From Zelopaecilomyces penicillatus (lineage: Eukaryota > Ascomycota > Sordariomycetes > Hypocreales > Pseudodiploosporaceae), in assembly GCA_005765155.1 (NCBI GenBank), contig VCCP01000002.1, positions 1,798,001 through 1,862,000 on the forward strand: a DNA stretch of 64,000 bases. Direction: 5' to 3'. The notes under the pieces are model-generated. The model was not told where the DNA came from. It saw only the letters and a list, made by a program, of their open reading frames with translations, and did no database searches. A program made the translations under genes and the position numbers. How positions within the stretch are numbered: position 1 is the first letter of the stretch; the number at the start of each line of letters is the position of its first letter. Of the stretch, positions 1 through 11,759 are shown piece after piece.

Positions 1-32
1 GGCTGTTCCACCACCCGCAGCGCCACCTGGGT

Positions 33-1699
33 CTAGCCCCGTTCCAGATACCAATTGTGGGTTAGTTGGTTCGTCAAGTAACTGAAAGGAGTGGGCACTT
101 CAGCTGAGCCCTTTCTTGCGACCGGATGACGGAGATAAACAGCTGCGCAGATGTTGGGGTTGACTTCGAGATATCGGGGGATGAATGCAAACGCCGGCAT
201 GAAGGCACGCGGCCGCCATGGTGTGGCGTAGGGCTTGTTATCATCCACAGGGTTTTCTTCATCGTATTTCAGTAGCTTAGCAAGCTTCCACATCTCGTCT
301 CTGGATAGTTGTGAGGCACCCATTATCCTCTTGGCCTTCTCCTTCTGTTCTTCTGTCAAACCCTCGAGGCCCTTTTCGACCTGCCGTTCTGTATTGTGTT
401 CCGGTTCCACTTCGGTTGCTTGTGTTGTAGGTTCGCTCTCCTTCAAGCCTAGCTTCTCGAAACTCTCTCGTAGTAGCTCGTGGCTCTTCATTTGTAATTG
501 CAGCTCTTCAATGAGTTCCTGAACCTCAACCTCGCCGTCCTCTGGATGTGACAGGAATCGTTTGGCGTCTGCCCGGAATAATCGAAGCTGCTTCTTTTCT
601 TTGGCTGACAAATCTCTCGGGTTGTTCTGCAAGATTCTTTTGACATCCTTGAGAAGAAACTTGAGAGCCCGGTTGTTCTTCTGCCAGGCCTCTTGTGGAG
701 CTACCGACTCAGTTTCATCGCTCTCGGCTTTCACCGTGGCCTCCGGAACTTCGCCTGCTTCTGCGTCTTCGGCAACAGTCTCCGCACTAGTTGCCTTCGA
801 ATCACCTTGATAAAATAGCTCAGTTTTCCTCTTTCGAGCCTCCAGGTTCTCTAGTAATCTCTTGTTGGCCTGTGGTGCTTTTTGTTCGCCTGTTGCGTAC
901 ATCACTTTCTCCACTTCAACTTGGAACATGTCGCCCGGATTTAGTTGGTAGGAAGGATGAACCATCTACTAGTTGTTAGAGATATTCATCCGAAAACTAG
1001 TATGTAAATAGACGTAGAGTATACCTTCCTGCCGTTGACCTTGACGGCACCGTGAATGACAAACTGGCGGGCTTGACGAACACTGCTGGCAAATAAAGCT
1101 CGAAAAACTGCGGTATCCAATCTTCTCTCCAAGGGTGCGTATGTCATCTGCATGTAGGGCGTTATGTTGTTGAATTGATCTGAAAGAAGCTTGTTTACAT
1201 CTCCAAACGGAGGTGGCCTTCGTCTCGATTTATCCAGAGTGCTGAACTTGGGAACTTGGGAATAGGATTCGGCCGTGATATTGGAGGTGGACAGGCCTGA
1301 GCCACGGCCAGAAGCCTGCTCAGAACCATCATTGGCCGCTAGATATCGTGGAGGCAAATCGACAGCGGAGAGGAGGCGGCGTGAAAAGAGGCGCACCCAT
1401 TTCTTCTCTGGAATATGCTCGCCGTGGTAGGACCGGGTTTTCGCTTTGGCTGCCCATTTTTGCTGGAAGAAGGTTGGGGATCCTTTGATCTGTGGTTCCT
1501 TTCCAACGGACCTTGAAAGGTTATACAGGTTGTATTTGTTCCATGATTGTCTTAGTTTCTAAGATGAGCTTGTTAGCATCTATGATCTCAAGGGGCATGA
1601 TGCGCGTCGCAGCGAGCGATGGCCATGTCCATAAGCTTTCAATTGGCATTGTTTGCTTACCGGCCGACTAAGGCTGTAGAATTTGGAAGGCTTCCGCAT
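33..1699 (-). CDS. NAM9: Mitochondrial small-subunit ribosomal protein uS4m (Nam9-like)
   Basis: Protein of the mitochondrial ribosome small subunit that binds 16S-like rRNA in the matrix. I join three exons: 1699..1661, 1558..1025 and 965..33, giving about 501 residues. The 13-residue first exon begins MRKPSKFYSL and is followed by the family's typical N-terminus (KLRQSWNKYNLYNL). The S4 RNA-binding domain lies near residues 150-215, with the signature LERRLDTAVFRALFASSVRQ followed by QFVIHGAVKVNGRK. The second intron interrupts exactly after this motif and the frame resumes with MVHPSYQLNPGD. A long acidic, lysine-rich insertion follows, as in other fungal mitochondrial S4 proteins, which are much longer than bacterial S4. 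Splice sites are GTAAGC/TTAG and GTATAC/TAG. It is transcribed away from CTF18 and shares a short promoter with it. Confidence 0.9.
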
Positions 1700-2094
1700 T
1701 TTGATGAGCCAAATGGCACCGATGACAGTTGAGACTATCGCGTATATTCTTCAGGAGCAGAGGAATTAGTCCGTGTCCAATTTTTTGGTTGTTCCCGGTA
1801 GGCTCTAGGCTCGGGGTTTTTCCGCCTTGTGCCAAGTCAAATTGCCAGCTGGCGCCAGCCGTCAGTCTCGGCAGCCCTGAGAGGGTGGATTCACTCAACG
1901 CGTCTTCAGTGCTTCAATTAGACGCGTCCGGTAAGCCGTGGGGCTTTAACGTTGCGAATCAATTAGTTGCACAATTACGCATTTGCATCATCGCTTCATA
2001 CACACATGCACAGAAGACAACGACCGCAATGCCAGTCGATGCCACGGTGCCTGGTAATAAAACATACATGCTCACCTTTGACTGATTTCGGAAG
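1700..2094. promoter_or_regulatory. Divergent intergenic region between uS4m and CTF18
   Basis: About 395 bp separate the start codons of two divergent genes, so this stretch must hold both promoters and 5' leaders. I see no clear TATA box or named operator. Short open frames here have no recognisable product. Confidence 0.5.
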
Positions 2095-5000
2095 ATGTCG
2101 ACCATGTTGTCCGCCTCGTCGCCCATTACGTTTCCCATCGATGCACCCTCGCCCTCCACTAAGCGTACGAAACCCCACGATGCCGAACCCCTAAAACCAA
2201 AACCGCGTTCCACTGGGCCATTTGTCGACGATTCTAGCTCTGATGAAGACGAAGACTCCGCCAGGAACTCTCATAATTCACCAAAGAGACGGAGGATTCA
2301 AATATCAGTCGTGAGTCCGACCGCAGTAGGGCAACATGATAGCCATTTGGGCCAGATTCCCCACCGACACAATCCATTAAGAGAACCTGGTGGTACCGAA
2401 GAGTCTGGAGAAAGATCTTTACATGCTATTCCTTCCTTATCCTCCAGTTCTCTCTGGGACAAGGAAACACAGTTATTCTCGGCGCCCTTACTAAGCAGTC
2501 TATCAAGTCTATCAAGTACAAGCTACAAGTCAAAAACATGCGGTGGCCAGGTAGTGACGATCAAGGAACGCAAAACGAACACGGTGAAGACATACGAGTC
2601 CATGGTAGCGGCACGCTCAAAGACAAAGGAAGGCAGGGCCAAAAAAGAGTACTATGGTATTGACATCCACAATCTCATGAGCGCCGCATCCATCGAACTT
2701 GCCGAGAAGCGTCAACGAGAATTAGAAGCTGTGTTGCCACCTATTTCTGTACAGTCTGTCAACATGCCATCTACTGCGGGCAAAAAGCCGAAGAAGTCTC
2801 TACTGTGGACAGAGAAATATCGTGCACGGAATTTCATGGATCTGTGTGGAGATGACAGCACGAATCGAAATGTACTGCGCTGGTTGAAGAAGTGGGATCC
2901 TATGGTATTTCCGGGTATGGTGAAGGCAAAGCCTGTGGTTGCAAAGCGTGCAGCTGGGAAATCACAATTCGAAGAAGAGAAGCCTCATCGGAAGATCTTA
3001 ATGCTCACGGGTCCGCCCGGTCTAGGGAAGACTACGCTAGCTCATGTATGTGCCAGGCAAGCAGGGTATGATGTGATGGAGATCAATGCCAGTGATGATC
3101 GCAGCCGCGACGTGGTTAAAAACAGGATTCGAACAACCTTGGGTACGGAGAGCGTCAAAACAGTCAGCAACTTCAAAGATGGGAACAACGTCAAGGTTGC
3201 CAAGCCAGCTTGCGTGATTGTTGATGAAGTTGATGGTGTCGTAGCTGGGTCTGGGAGTTCTGGTGAGGGCGGCTTCATTAAAGCCCTGATTGACTTAGTC
3301 CTTGTGGATCAAAAAAATAGTTCCGGAGTTGTGAACTCTGGTGCTGAGCACGGCCGAAAGAAGAAGAACGGGGACGATTTCCGCCAGATGAGGCCGTTGA
3401 TTCTGATTTGCAACGATGTTTATCATCCTTCACTACGTCCGTTGCGGCAATCAAATTTGGCTGAGATAATACACGTGGGACGACCGTCTATCGATACAGT
3501 TGTCGGCCGCTTAAAAGCTGTATTTGAAAAAGAAGGTATTCCCTGCGACAAGGACGCATCAAGGAAGCTATGTGAGGCTGCATGGGGCATGGCAAGTGGC
3601 ATAAACACGAAACGCGGCGTGGAGAGCACAGTTGAAGGCGATCTTCGTGGCGTCATGGTCGTTGGAGAGTGGGTTGCTTGTCGGTTTAGATCCTCTACTC
3701 TCAAAGTCAATGAGAAACTCACAAGGGAGTGGATTGAGCGCAACGTCCTGCAGCAGCTCGCCAGCGGCGCGGCTGGCGCACGAGGGCTTGGCCGGGGTAG
3801 TGTAAAGGATATTGTCACACGACTTTTTCAAGAAGGGGGCGGTTTCCCCAAGCAGGCACTGGAGCTGTCCGAGTCGAAGACGCGACACGAGCAGCCTAAG
3901 ACGGAACTCGGGTTTGGAGAGCAGCAGAAAAAGTACGCGATGCAGCATCTTGGGCAGATGGTGGACTCAAGCGGGGAGATTAGCCACATCGTCACCGAGG
4001 TTTTTGCCGAGTATCCAAACCGCGACTTTAACGACGACCTATACCTGACCAAACCCAACCAGGCTTATGACTGGCTTCACTTCCACGACCTCTGCCAGTC
4101 TAGACTATTTACCAGCCAAGACTGGGAGCTCGCCCCCTACCTTGGGCAACCGGTCCTTGCATGCCACCATCTCTTCGCATCGCCCAAAAGACACTGGGAC
4201 GGGGCACCGGGCTTTGACAAACGCCGCGGGACCGGTGGCGCTGACGGAGCTGAGGGAGATGCCGGACCACCGATGCCCTTCACTGGACCGCGCGCCGACT
4301 ACCAAGCCCGTGAGGCAGAAAAACAAACGCGAGCGCAGCTGCAAACTCTGCAGAATCAGCTACCTCCCACGCTTATGCGATCGTTCCGCAGTGCAGAGGC
4401 TGTGGCCGTGGAGTTTCTTCCGTACCTGGTGCGACTGGTGTCGCCGGATGTCAAGCCCGTTGTCATTGGCGGCAGTCAGGGGTCGACTGCCAGTGTGCGT
4501 AAGGAGAGTGAGAAGGCCATGGTCAAGCGTGCGTCACAGGTGCTCGCCGAGGTGGGCATTTCCCTACAACGAGGCAAGATTGAGAGCGATATTGTCTCCA
4601 GTAGAGGGCCGCAGTATGTCTACCGCATGGAACCGTACGTATATTTCAACATGTTTTCCCGCTTTACACTCCATCTTCTTCGTGATTATTCCTTGTTGGT
4701 CTGGTATTTCCTACTAACCTCTGACCCATTTATCTCAAAATAGTGATCTCGACGCCCTCTCAACATTTGAAACGGGCATCACGCTACTCTCTGCACAGGC
4801 ACCAACTCGCTACGCGGTGCGCCAAGTCCTAGACCAAGAACTCCTACGCACCATCAACTTGCGGGAGGCGGCGGCCCGGCAGGCCCGTTTTCAGGCCGGC
4901 CACCTCCCAGGACACATTCAGTCGCAGCCTCGGGCTACTACGCTACCGAATAGCAAGCAGACTACTAATGAGCTGAGGGCAATTGGCAGTGACGTAGCCG

Positions 5001-5179
5001 TCAAGAGGGACTTCTTCGGACGCATTATCCCAGCCAAGCCCCTGGCGGAACTGGAAGGCAACGCAGCCGAGAAAACGCAGAATAAAGAGGGCATTAAGGT
5101 TTGGGTTACTTTCCATGAAGGTCTCAACAATGCTGTGAGGAAGCCTTTGATGCTTCAGGAATTTTTGCATGGGTTATGA
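2095..5179 (+). CDS. CTF18: Ctf18, large subunit of the alternative RFC clamp loader
   Basis: ATPase subunit of the Ctf18-RFC complex, which loads PCNA and supports sister-chromatid cohesion and replication-checkpoint signalling in the nucleus. Two exons, 2095..4634 and 4744..5179, give about 991 residues. The intron starts GTACGT and ends ATAG and restores the frame as RMEP/DLDALSTFETG. After a disordered basic N-terminus, the AAA+ core shows Walker A GPPGLGKTT near residue 306, the RFC-box EINASDDRS, Walker B VIVDEVDGV near residue 373 and a sensor-1 asparagine in LILICNDVYHPSLRPLR. The C-terminus ends with a conserved tail (VRKPLMLQEFLHGL) of the kind that binds the Dcc1-Ctf8 module. Length agrees with fungal homologues. 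It converges with the lactate dehydrogenase gene downstream. Confidence 0.93.
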
Positions 5180-5453
5180 TAGGAATAAGCAGGAAGCAAT
5201 AGGCTGGGTGCGGAGTCCATTGGCCTACGCGATATATATATAATGTGTTGTCTGCATATAATGAATGAAATGATTCATAAGCCAATCATGGAGTGTAAGA
5301 GTTCTTGCTTATATTCTGTTATGCGTCATTGCCATTGCATTTATATAAGGCGATTATCTAATTCAAAACCAATTGGCTAAGATCCCTCATACAAGTATTC
5401 AGAAACTTAAAAGGCAACACAGAGTAACAATAGCCACACAAATCTTTTGTTGT

Positions 5454-7304
5454 CTACAGCTTGGACAATGGTCTCTGCACTGGAGTTGCCAGTGGATCGT
5501 ACACCGTCGAGGATAACGTATCTGCGGGTGTGGCATTACCATGCACGAATAAACTCCTCGTATCTAGCAATCCTGGATGCAAATCCTCGATCTTCGAGCA
5601 TCCAATAAGGCGCATATTCATCTCCAACTCGTCCTTTAGAAGTTGCATGGCACGCTCAACGCCAGGTTGGCCGTATGCACTCATGGCGTACAAGAACGGT
5701 CTGCCAATGCCAACGCCTTTGGCGCCCAGGCACATGGCCTTGATGATGTCGGTCGCACGTCTAATGCCACCATCAATGAATACCTCGATCTTGTTTTCCA
5801 AGCCGTGTTGGCGCAGCACAGGCATAGTCTCGGCAAGCACTTCGATGCCGGACCGGGCGAAGTCAAGCTGTCGACCGCCGTGATTGGAAAGGACGACACC
5901 CTGAACACCAACATCGACGGCTCGGAGTACATCCTCGACGCGCTGGACCCCTTTGAGAATAATCGGCATCTTTGTGATGCTCTTAAACCAAGGGATATCT
6001 TTCCAATTAAGTGACGGGTCAATAAATGTTGAAATGGCTCGTGCGGCACCCTGGCTCGTATCAGTTGCTTGACCAGACTGCACGTTGCTTCCAGGATCCG
6101 TAAACTTGCTCCTCATATCCTTCTCCCGACGCCCAAGCAAAGGCGCATCGACAGTAATGAAAAGAGCCTTGCAGCCACGCTTCTCCGCATGCTGGACAAT
6201 TTTGCGTGTAATTTCTCGATCCTTGTTTACATACAACTGAAGCCATTGGACTTGGTCCCCGTTTCGAGCATCGATCAGCTCATCAAAGGAGCACGAGGCC
6301 AACGTGGGAATCATTTGAACGACGTTGTGTGTGTGCGCGGCTCGCGTAAGAACGACCTCACCTTCAGGATGACCAAGTTTGCCCAAAGCCGTGGCAGTTA
6401 CATAGAAGGGAGCATCGCATTTTGTGCCGAGCATTGTTGTTGAAAAGTCAATCGTTTCCACATCCACAAGAACTTGAGGACGGAACCAGATTCGGTGAAA
6501 TGCGCCGTGATTCTCCCGCATCGTCTAGACGAAAGTCAGCATGGTTGTTCTACGGTTTAGATGAGTGGTTGAAGACAACGACAAAGGTTCACCATCTTCC
6601 TCATTGCTCGCGAGCAAAATGTCTTCAGTCATAGTGTGCACTTACAATCTCGTCATCCGCAGCGCTAGAATAGTAGCCCCAGGCTGCCTTCTTCATAGTC
6701 CTCCGGGCAACCGCCTCAAAATCAAGCAGATTGTAGCACTGCGATAAGAGAGGCTTTTGGGCGATCCTCTGCTGTCTTTCCTCCTCATCTGGATCATCAC
6801 CAAGAGTCTCAATGGCCACTGTTTTCATATCCACTGGTCCAAGGTGCTTGGATTTGGCAAGATACTTGTCCAGAGTGTCACGAGGGTGAATAGGTTCAAA
6901 CTCCTTTGTCGCATCTTTTCCCTGTAAACAAATTAGTATCAGGAATGTGACTAGATGGTAGACAGTGGTTCATATCAGTGTTAAAGCGGCACATACGGCA
7001 TATTTCAATATAATCTTTTCGCCTCCTGGGTGCTCTAAGCCAGAGTTAATGTGGTTGAATTGATTTTTTGTATTTAATGAGAAGAACTGGGGAACATGGA
7101 AAGGGTCTCAATGTATCCGTTGACATACCAGGCAAGAATTCCGTTACATCGTATGCTTTGCCCTACATGCGAGCTTGGTCAACAATTGGTGAGTCCAACA
7201 ATAAAGGGCCGGTTCTCGTTCGACGAGCTTTATCCTACATGAATGATGACCCAACAGGACTTGGAGTCGCAATGCTCTGCGACTTGGTCTCCTGTCAATG
7301 CCAT
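5454..7304 (-). CDS. CYB2: Flavocytochrome b2, L-lactate dehydrogenase (cytochrome)
   Basis: Oxidises L-lactate to pyruvate with FMN and passes electrons through a cytochrome b5-type heme. Five exons: 7304..7239, 7162..7129, 7034..6997, 6921..6646 and 6524..5454, about 494 residues. The small 5' exons encode the heme domain: MALTGDQVAEH, then EHPGGEKIILKYAGKD with one axial histidine in HPGG and the second in EPIHPRD. The FMN domain carries the tyrosine of LQLYVNKD, the lysine of IILKGV and the catalytic histidine and arginine of SNHGGRQLD. The heme domain starts almost at the initiator Met, so there is no N-terminal presequence like that of the roughly 590-residue mitochondrial yeast enzyme. 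A cytosolic location, or an alternative upstream start that I cannot see, must be considered. Broader 2-hydroxyacid specificity is possible. Confidence 0.9.
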
Positions 7305-8600
7305 ATCTGCTAGCAGTAGCTTATACTGTCTGGTAAACTGATCAAAATGTGTCTAAGGGAGCAATGATGCGATGTCGCTCAATCGAATCAAGTTGGCCGA
7401 GGTAAAGGATATTTGCTCGAATGAAAGTGAAGACCCCAAACAACAACGTCAGCTGGCAAGGAATTGACCCAAACCCGACTCGCAAAACCAAGGTGTCAAT
7501 GGGACTGTGGCAGTTGAAGGGCGGGTTGGGTATTTGAGAAGGTGAAGAGCGGCGCCAGGTCAATACAGCTAGGGATGGATTAGTGATGGATCATGGATAC
7601 ATGCAGCTTAGTAGTCCGGTTTAGCAGATCCTTGTCGATTGTCTGTGCCCGCTTTGTGCCTCCACCGAAGCCGCAGAGTATGGGGAAGAGGTGCTTAACC
7701 GCACCGCGCTTTGTATTACTGTTGCGTTTTAGGGGCTAATTCTCCGGCGTTGCATATAATATCAATCAACTTTCATAGCTGTCAGCATGTGGATAGCCAC
7801 AACAACCTGCAAGGCTCATCATTGAAAATGGAAAATACTGACGCTGCGGTTCAGCAGGGCGTGAAATGCTGCCCAGATTTATGATAAAAATCTATGATAC
7901 TTGAAAATATAGAGAGAGGTATTAATTCGTGCATTCCTCTCTGTGCCTGCCCATGTTCCCGAAGCGCGTTTCCCTCGGTCCGAAATGTGGCGAATGACGT
8001 CGCTGTATTTGGTCATCCATCCGGGAATAACAACATCATGATAAAACCTTAGTTACAAGCGAAAACCGGCGCAACCACACAAGGCCAGTGTGTTTAATAC
8101 CATGGTATGAATAAATAATGGGCTCACATTTACAGTGGAAGTTTCATGCAATCAGTTCTCGTACCAGACACGGCAAAGTACGTGTTGATTCAGTGATGAG
8201 CCAAGGTGGCCGTCCACCCTCCAGAGAATTCACCCTTTTGCCGTCATCCCTGCTCACATCAAATCATGAGCTTCATGAAAATAAACCCGCTAAACCCCGC
8301 CTACACAACATCCGTCTGTTTCCTCAATAAGAATTGTTCGATGGACAAGCGCTGGAACTATTTGCCAGTGCATGCTATTCCATTTTGCCTTCCGTGCCAT
8401 CCTTCAAACAAGCCTGTTTGCCTCCCTCATAGACAGTCCGATTATATCGAGCATTGCTATTGAGTTATGTTCAAGTAAGTATATAATTTGCTTTCAAAGC
8501 TCTGTCACATTCCTGATGTCTTTGCAGCAACCCGCCACGCGTAAACTAGAGCTCCAAAAACAACCCAGCAATGTTGCGAGTATATCGTCCTCTTTCATCA
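7305..8600. other. Intergenic, upstream of CYB2 and downstream of BRO1
   Basis: About 1.3 kb with no gene that I can support. It must contain the CYB2 promoter near 7305-7900 and the BRO1 3' UTR near 8100-8600. The short open frames of 60-85 codons show no family resemblance or splice-consistent continuation. Confidence 0.5.
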
Positions 8601-11600
8601 TCATTTCCATGAATTAAGTCCCGCCCACGGATCGCTGGGCTGTTGCTGTTGTGACGATCTAGGTTGGGGGTTCTGGGCATGTCCATTTAGGGGTGCGTAC
8701 TCGTAATGAATCGTCTGTTGAGGTCCCAAAGGTGGTGGGCCCGGAGGAGGTGGTGGTGGGATGAAGCCTGGTGGCACATATCCTCCTGACCCATGTTGCG
8801 GAGTTTGTGCTCCACCATATGATCCATACGCCTGGTGTGATGTCTGGTGCTGTTGCCCAAAAGACGTCTGTGTCGGAGGAGGGGAAGCGGGCCCTCTCAT
8901 CGCGTTCATACCAAACGAAGTCTGATTTGGAGGGGGGGATGTCGGCCCAGGGGTTCGGCCGAACTGGCTCGGGTTATATGTGAATGTACTAGGAGGTGGG
9001 GGGCTTGTATAACCGGGATAAGTTTGTTGGTTAGGCGGTGGAGAGGTGGGCACTTGGTACTGTCCAGGGAAATTTGACGTATGCCCATACCGAGGTCCTT
9101 GACCCTGCTGGAATAATGGCGTTGGTGTTGGCCTTGACGAGGGCAGCGGCGGCGTTGGCTTTGGCGGCTCCATTGACATCCTTTCCATGAGCCCTCGGAG
9201 GCGCTCACGTTCCATCTCAGCCTGGGCATTCTTGTTGACTGATCGATCCTGCTCAATCTGATTGAGGAGCTGTGCCCCTTCCGACCTCCGGTTATTGACA
9301 AACGTCTCGACATTTTTCTCCAAACTTTCTACCGTCTCTCTCATCTCAGAATACCAGTTCTTGGCACTCTGCAGACCTGCTTCCAAGTCCAAGAACTCCT
9401 GGTAAGCCCGTTTATACTTATTGATAGCTGACGACCTTTGTCGCTGAATAGCCTCATATTTGCTCTGTTCGGCCCGTACCCGCTTATCCTGGAGCAAAGA
9501 GTTGAATGTAGTTGTCAGCTCTTTCATCAAGGCCGACTGCTTGTGATTGGCTTGCAGCAACCGGTTTTGGTGTGGACGAAACTTCTCTAGTTCCTGCTGG
9601 AAAAGCTGCGTTTCGAAATTTGATATTGTTTTCTTGTTGAGGATGAGTACTTGTGAGATGTCGTCTGTGTGCACCTAAGTGGAAAGTTATATATCAGCAT
9701 ATTGTTGATTCCTCTATCCAGCTTCAGTTGTGTCAAGACTCGAGCGGACTTACCTTCTCCTTCAGATCTTTGAGCACTTGATTTCGCTCCCTCTTTATTT
9801 GGTTGAGCTTTTTTAGTACATCTTCAACTTTGCTGATTTGCTCAACCACACTTGCACCGCTCTCCTCGAAATCCGCATCTAGCAGGTTGGGCTCATTTCC
9901 TGAAGGGCTGACTGCATTACTCCCTCGTCCGCGGGCTTGAGACACAGCTCGCTGGAAAAGCTGGTCAACCTGACCATTCTCAGTGGCGCGCCGCATCTCA
10001 TCGAACCATTGTTCGTTTTGATGCAGCTTTGAAGCCAATAGAGTATCGCTCGTCATGGCTTCTTCCAAGGCTTCTCGGTAACTTCGGATATCCCCGCGCA
10101 GAGTTGTCGTCAAGCGAGAACTAGGCTGTTGACTCCATTCGTTTTCGTATTTTGATCTCATCTTCTCACACACGCTTTCTTCCATATCCAGCTGTTTTGA
10201 GCTTCTTTCAAGGACAGATACTATAGATTCTTTCTCCGTCTTCAGAAATTCTAGGATGCTCACAGGATTCTCGTGGTTTGCCACGTCTTCACACCATTGT
10301 CGGAAGTCCTCATCGGGGAGGATGTCTTGGTCAAACCCACCCTTCAGCACCTGCAATGCTCCTGGGAGTCGAAGATAATCCAGGCTTGCAGCCATTTCAC
10401 CGTTGGCCGTGTCTACTTTTTCCGTCTCTGCTCTAACGAGTTTGGCCTTTTCTTCATCGTACAAACTTGCCGACTCGGTCACTGCTAGGGGCACAATTTT
10501 GGAAAACAAGTCAGGCCCTGTGATACGCTGGATGTCTTGCCCCTCGTAGAGCTGCCGAATAGGTATCGCTTGTGCAGCTGCTAGCTTGCTAATCTGAGGA
10601 AGACTAGCCTCCGCTGGCACAGTTTGATGATAGATATAGTCGTTGTCCTTTGCAGCCTCTCGAAGCTTGTCTTGGACGGTTGAGTATTGTCGTTTTGACA
10701 TTTCTTGTAGAAGTGTACTACAGTCGGCACTGAGATTCGAGTTGGATGGCACTGTACTGGGGAAGTTTCTGGAAAGTCGGTCCGCCTCCTTCGCCAACGC
10801 CTCGGCAACTTGTAAGCGCGCAACAGCAATTCCATGTTGGTTTGTTTCATCATCGGCTAGAGCTTGATAATACTGCGCCATCGAGTTAAGAAGGTTGGTT
10901 TTGATCTAAGAAGCGTCATTGCGTCAGTTAAATGTAAGAAGTAGCCAGGAAGGAGTCATCCCTCATGTCCTTACCTGAACCATTGTCAACCAGACTTTCT
11001 CGAATATAGCCTTGTTGACGTTTTCTTGTACACCCTCGACAGCTTGGCTATAAAGATATCCAGCCTGGGCTGCCAACTTAGCCAGAAGCCCAACCTTTTT
11101 CTGATCAGCAGCTTGCCTCTCTAGAAAGATCTCTTGTGCCTGGGCTAGTGTAATGTGGATCAGGGTCTTGACAGTTTCTCTACTCAGATCGAACGATGGC
11201 GCGTGCAAAAAGTTTTCGTTTATATATGTGAACATGCCAGCTGATGCTTGAAAAGAGTGGTATGCAATCTTCAGCGCGGAGTCGTCCGCACGGTTTTGGA
11301 AGGCGGCATAGCCAGAGAGAACAGCGGAGATGTTGAAGATGACGGAGGCCTTCTCGAATGCAAGAGAGTATTGTTGTGTCGGCTTATGGGTGAACGCATC
11401 GAACCTATCACAGCCCAAGACTTCAGTCAGTACGAATGTCAGGGTTGAGATAATAGTAAAGGGCTCGACCAGGGTACGAACCAGTTGAATGAGATCTTGA
11501 TATGTTGTTCGTCAACGGGAAACCGAAGATCTAACAGCTCCAGCTGGCCGTAGTATCGATAGAGCATATCTCGACCTGATGTGCTTTCTTTTCCAGCGCC

Positions 11601-11759
11601 TCGCATGTCCTGCCTCAAACGATTGAGGGTGGCACACTCCTCAGCATAGCGCTCAGGGTCATCGCCATAGGTGTCGCGGATGTAAGTCTTCAAGGGCGTG
11701 ATCCAGTCGATTTCGTTGGTAGCCTTGAGAGGCACGGAGATCATGGGAGATTGCGCCAT
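8601..11759 (-). CDS. BRO1: Bro1, ESCRT-III-associated vacuolar sorting protein
   Basis: Class E Vps protein that binds ESCRT-III (Snf7) on endosomes and, in yeast, recruits the deubiquitinase Doa4 during multivesicular-body sorting. Four exons: 11759..11482, 11404..10975, 10905..9754 and 9674..8601, about 977 residues, close to the fungal norm. The BRO1 domain fills the first ~390 residues (start MAQSPMISVPLKATNEIDWI; GQLELLDLRFP; FDAFTHKPTQQYSLAFEKAS). A helical V-domain follows, then a proline/glutamine-rich tail with PPPPPPGPPP. The proline-rich tail and close match at the N-terminus favour Bro1 over its paralogue Rim20/PalA. The first intron needs an unusual GTTCGT donor, and its acceptor is followed by the same five bases; the other introns are standard. 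Confidence 0.92.
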
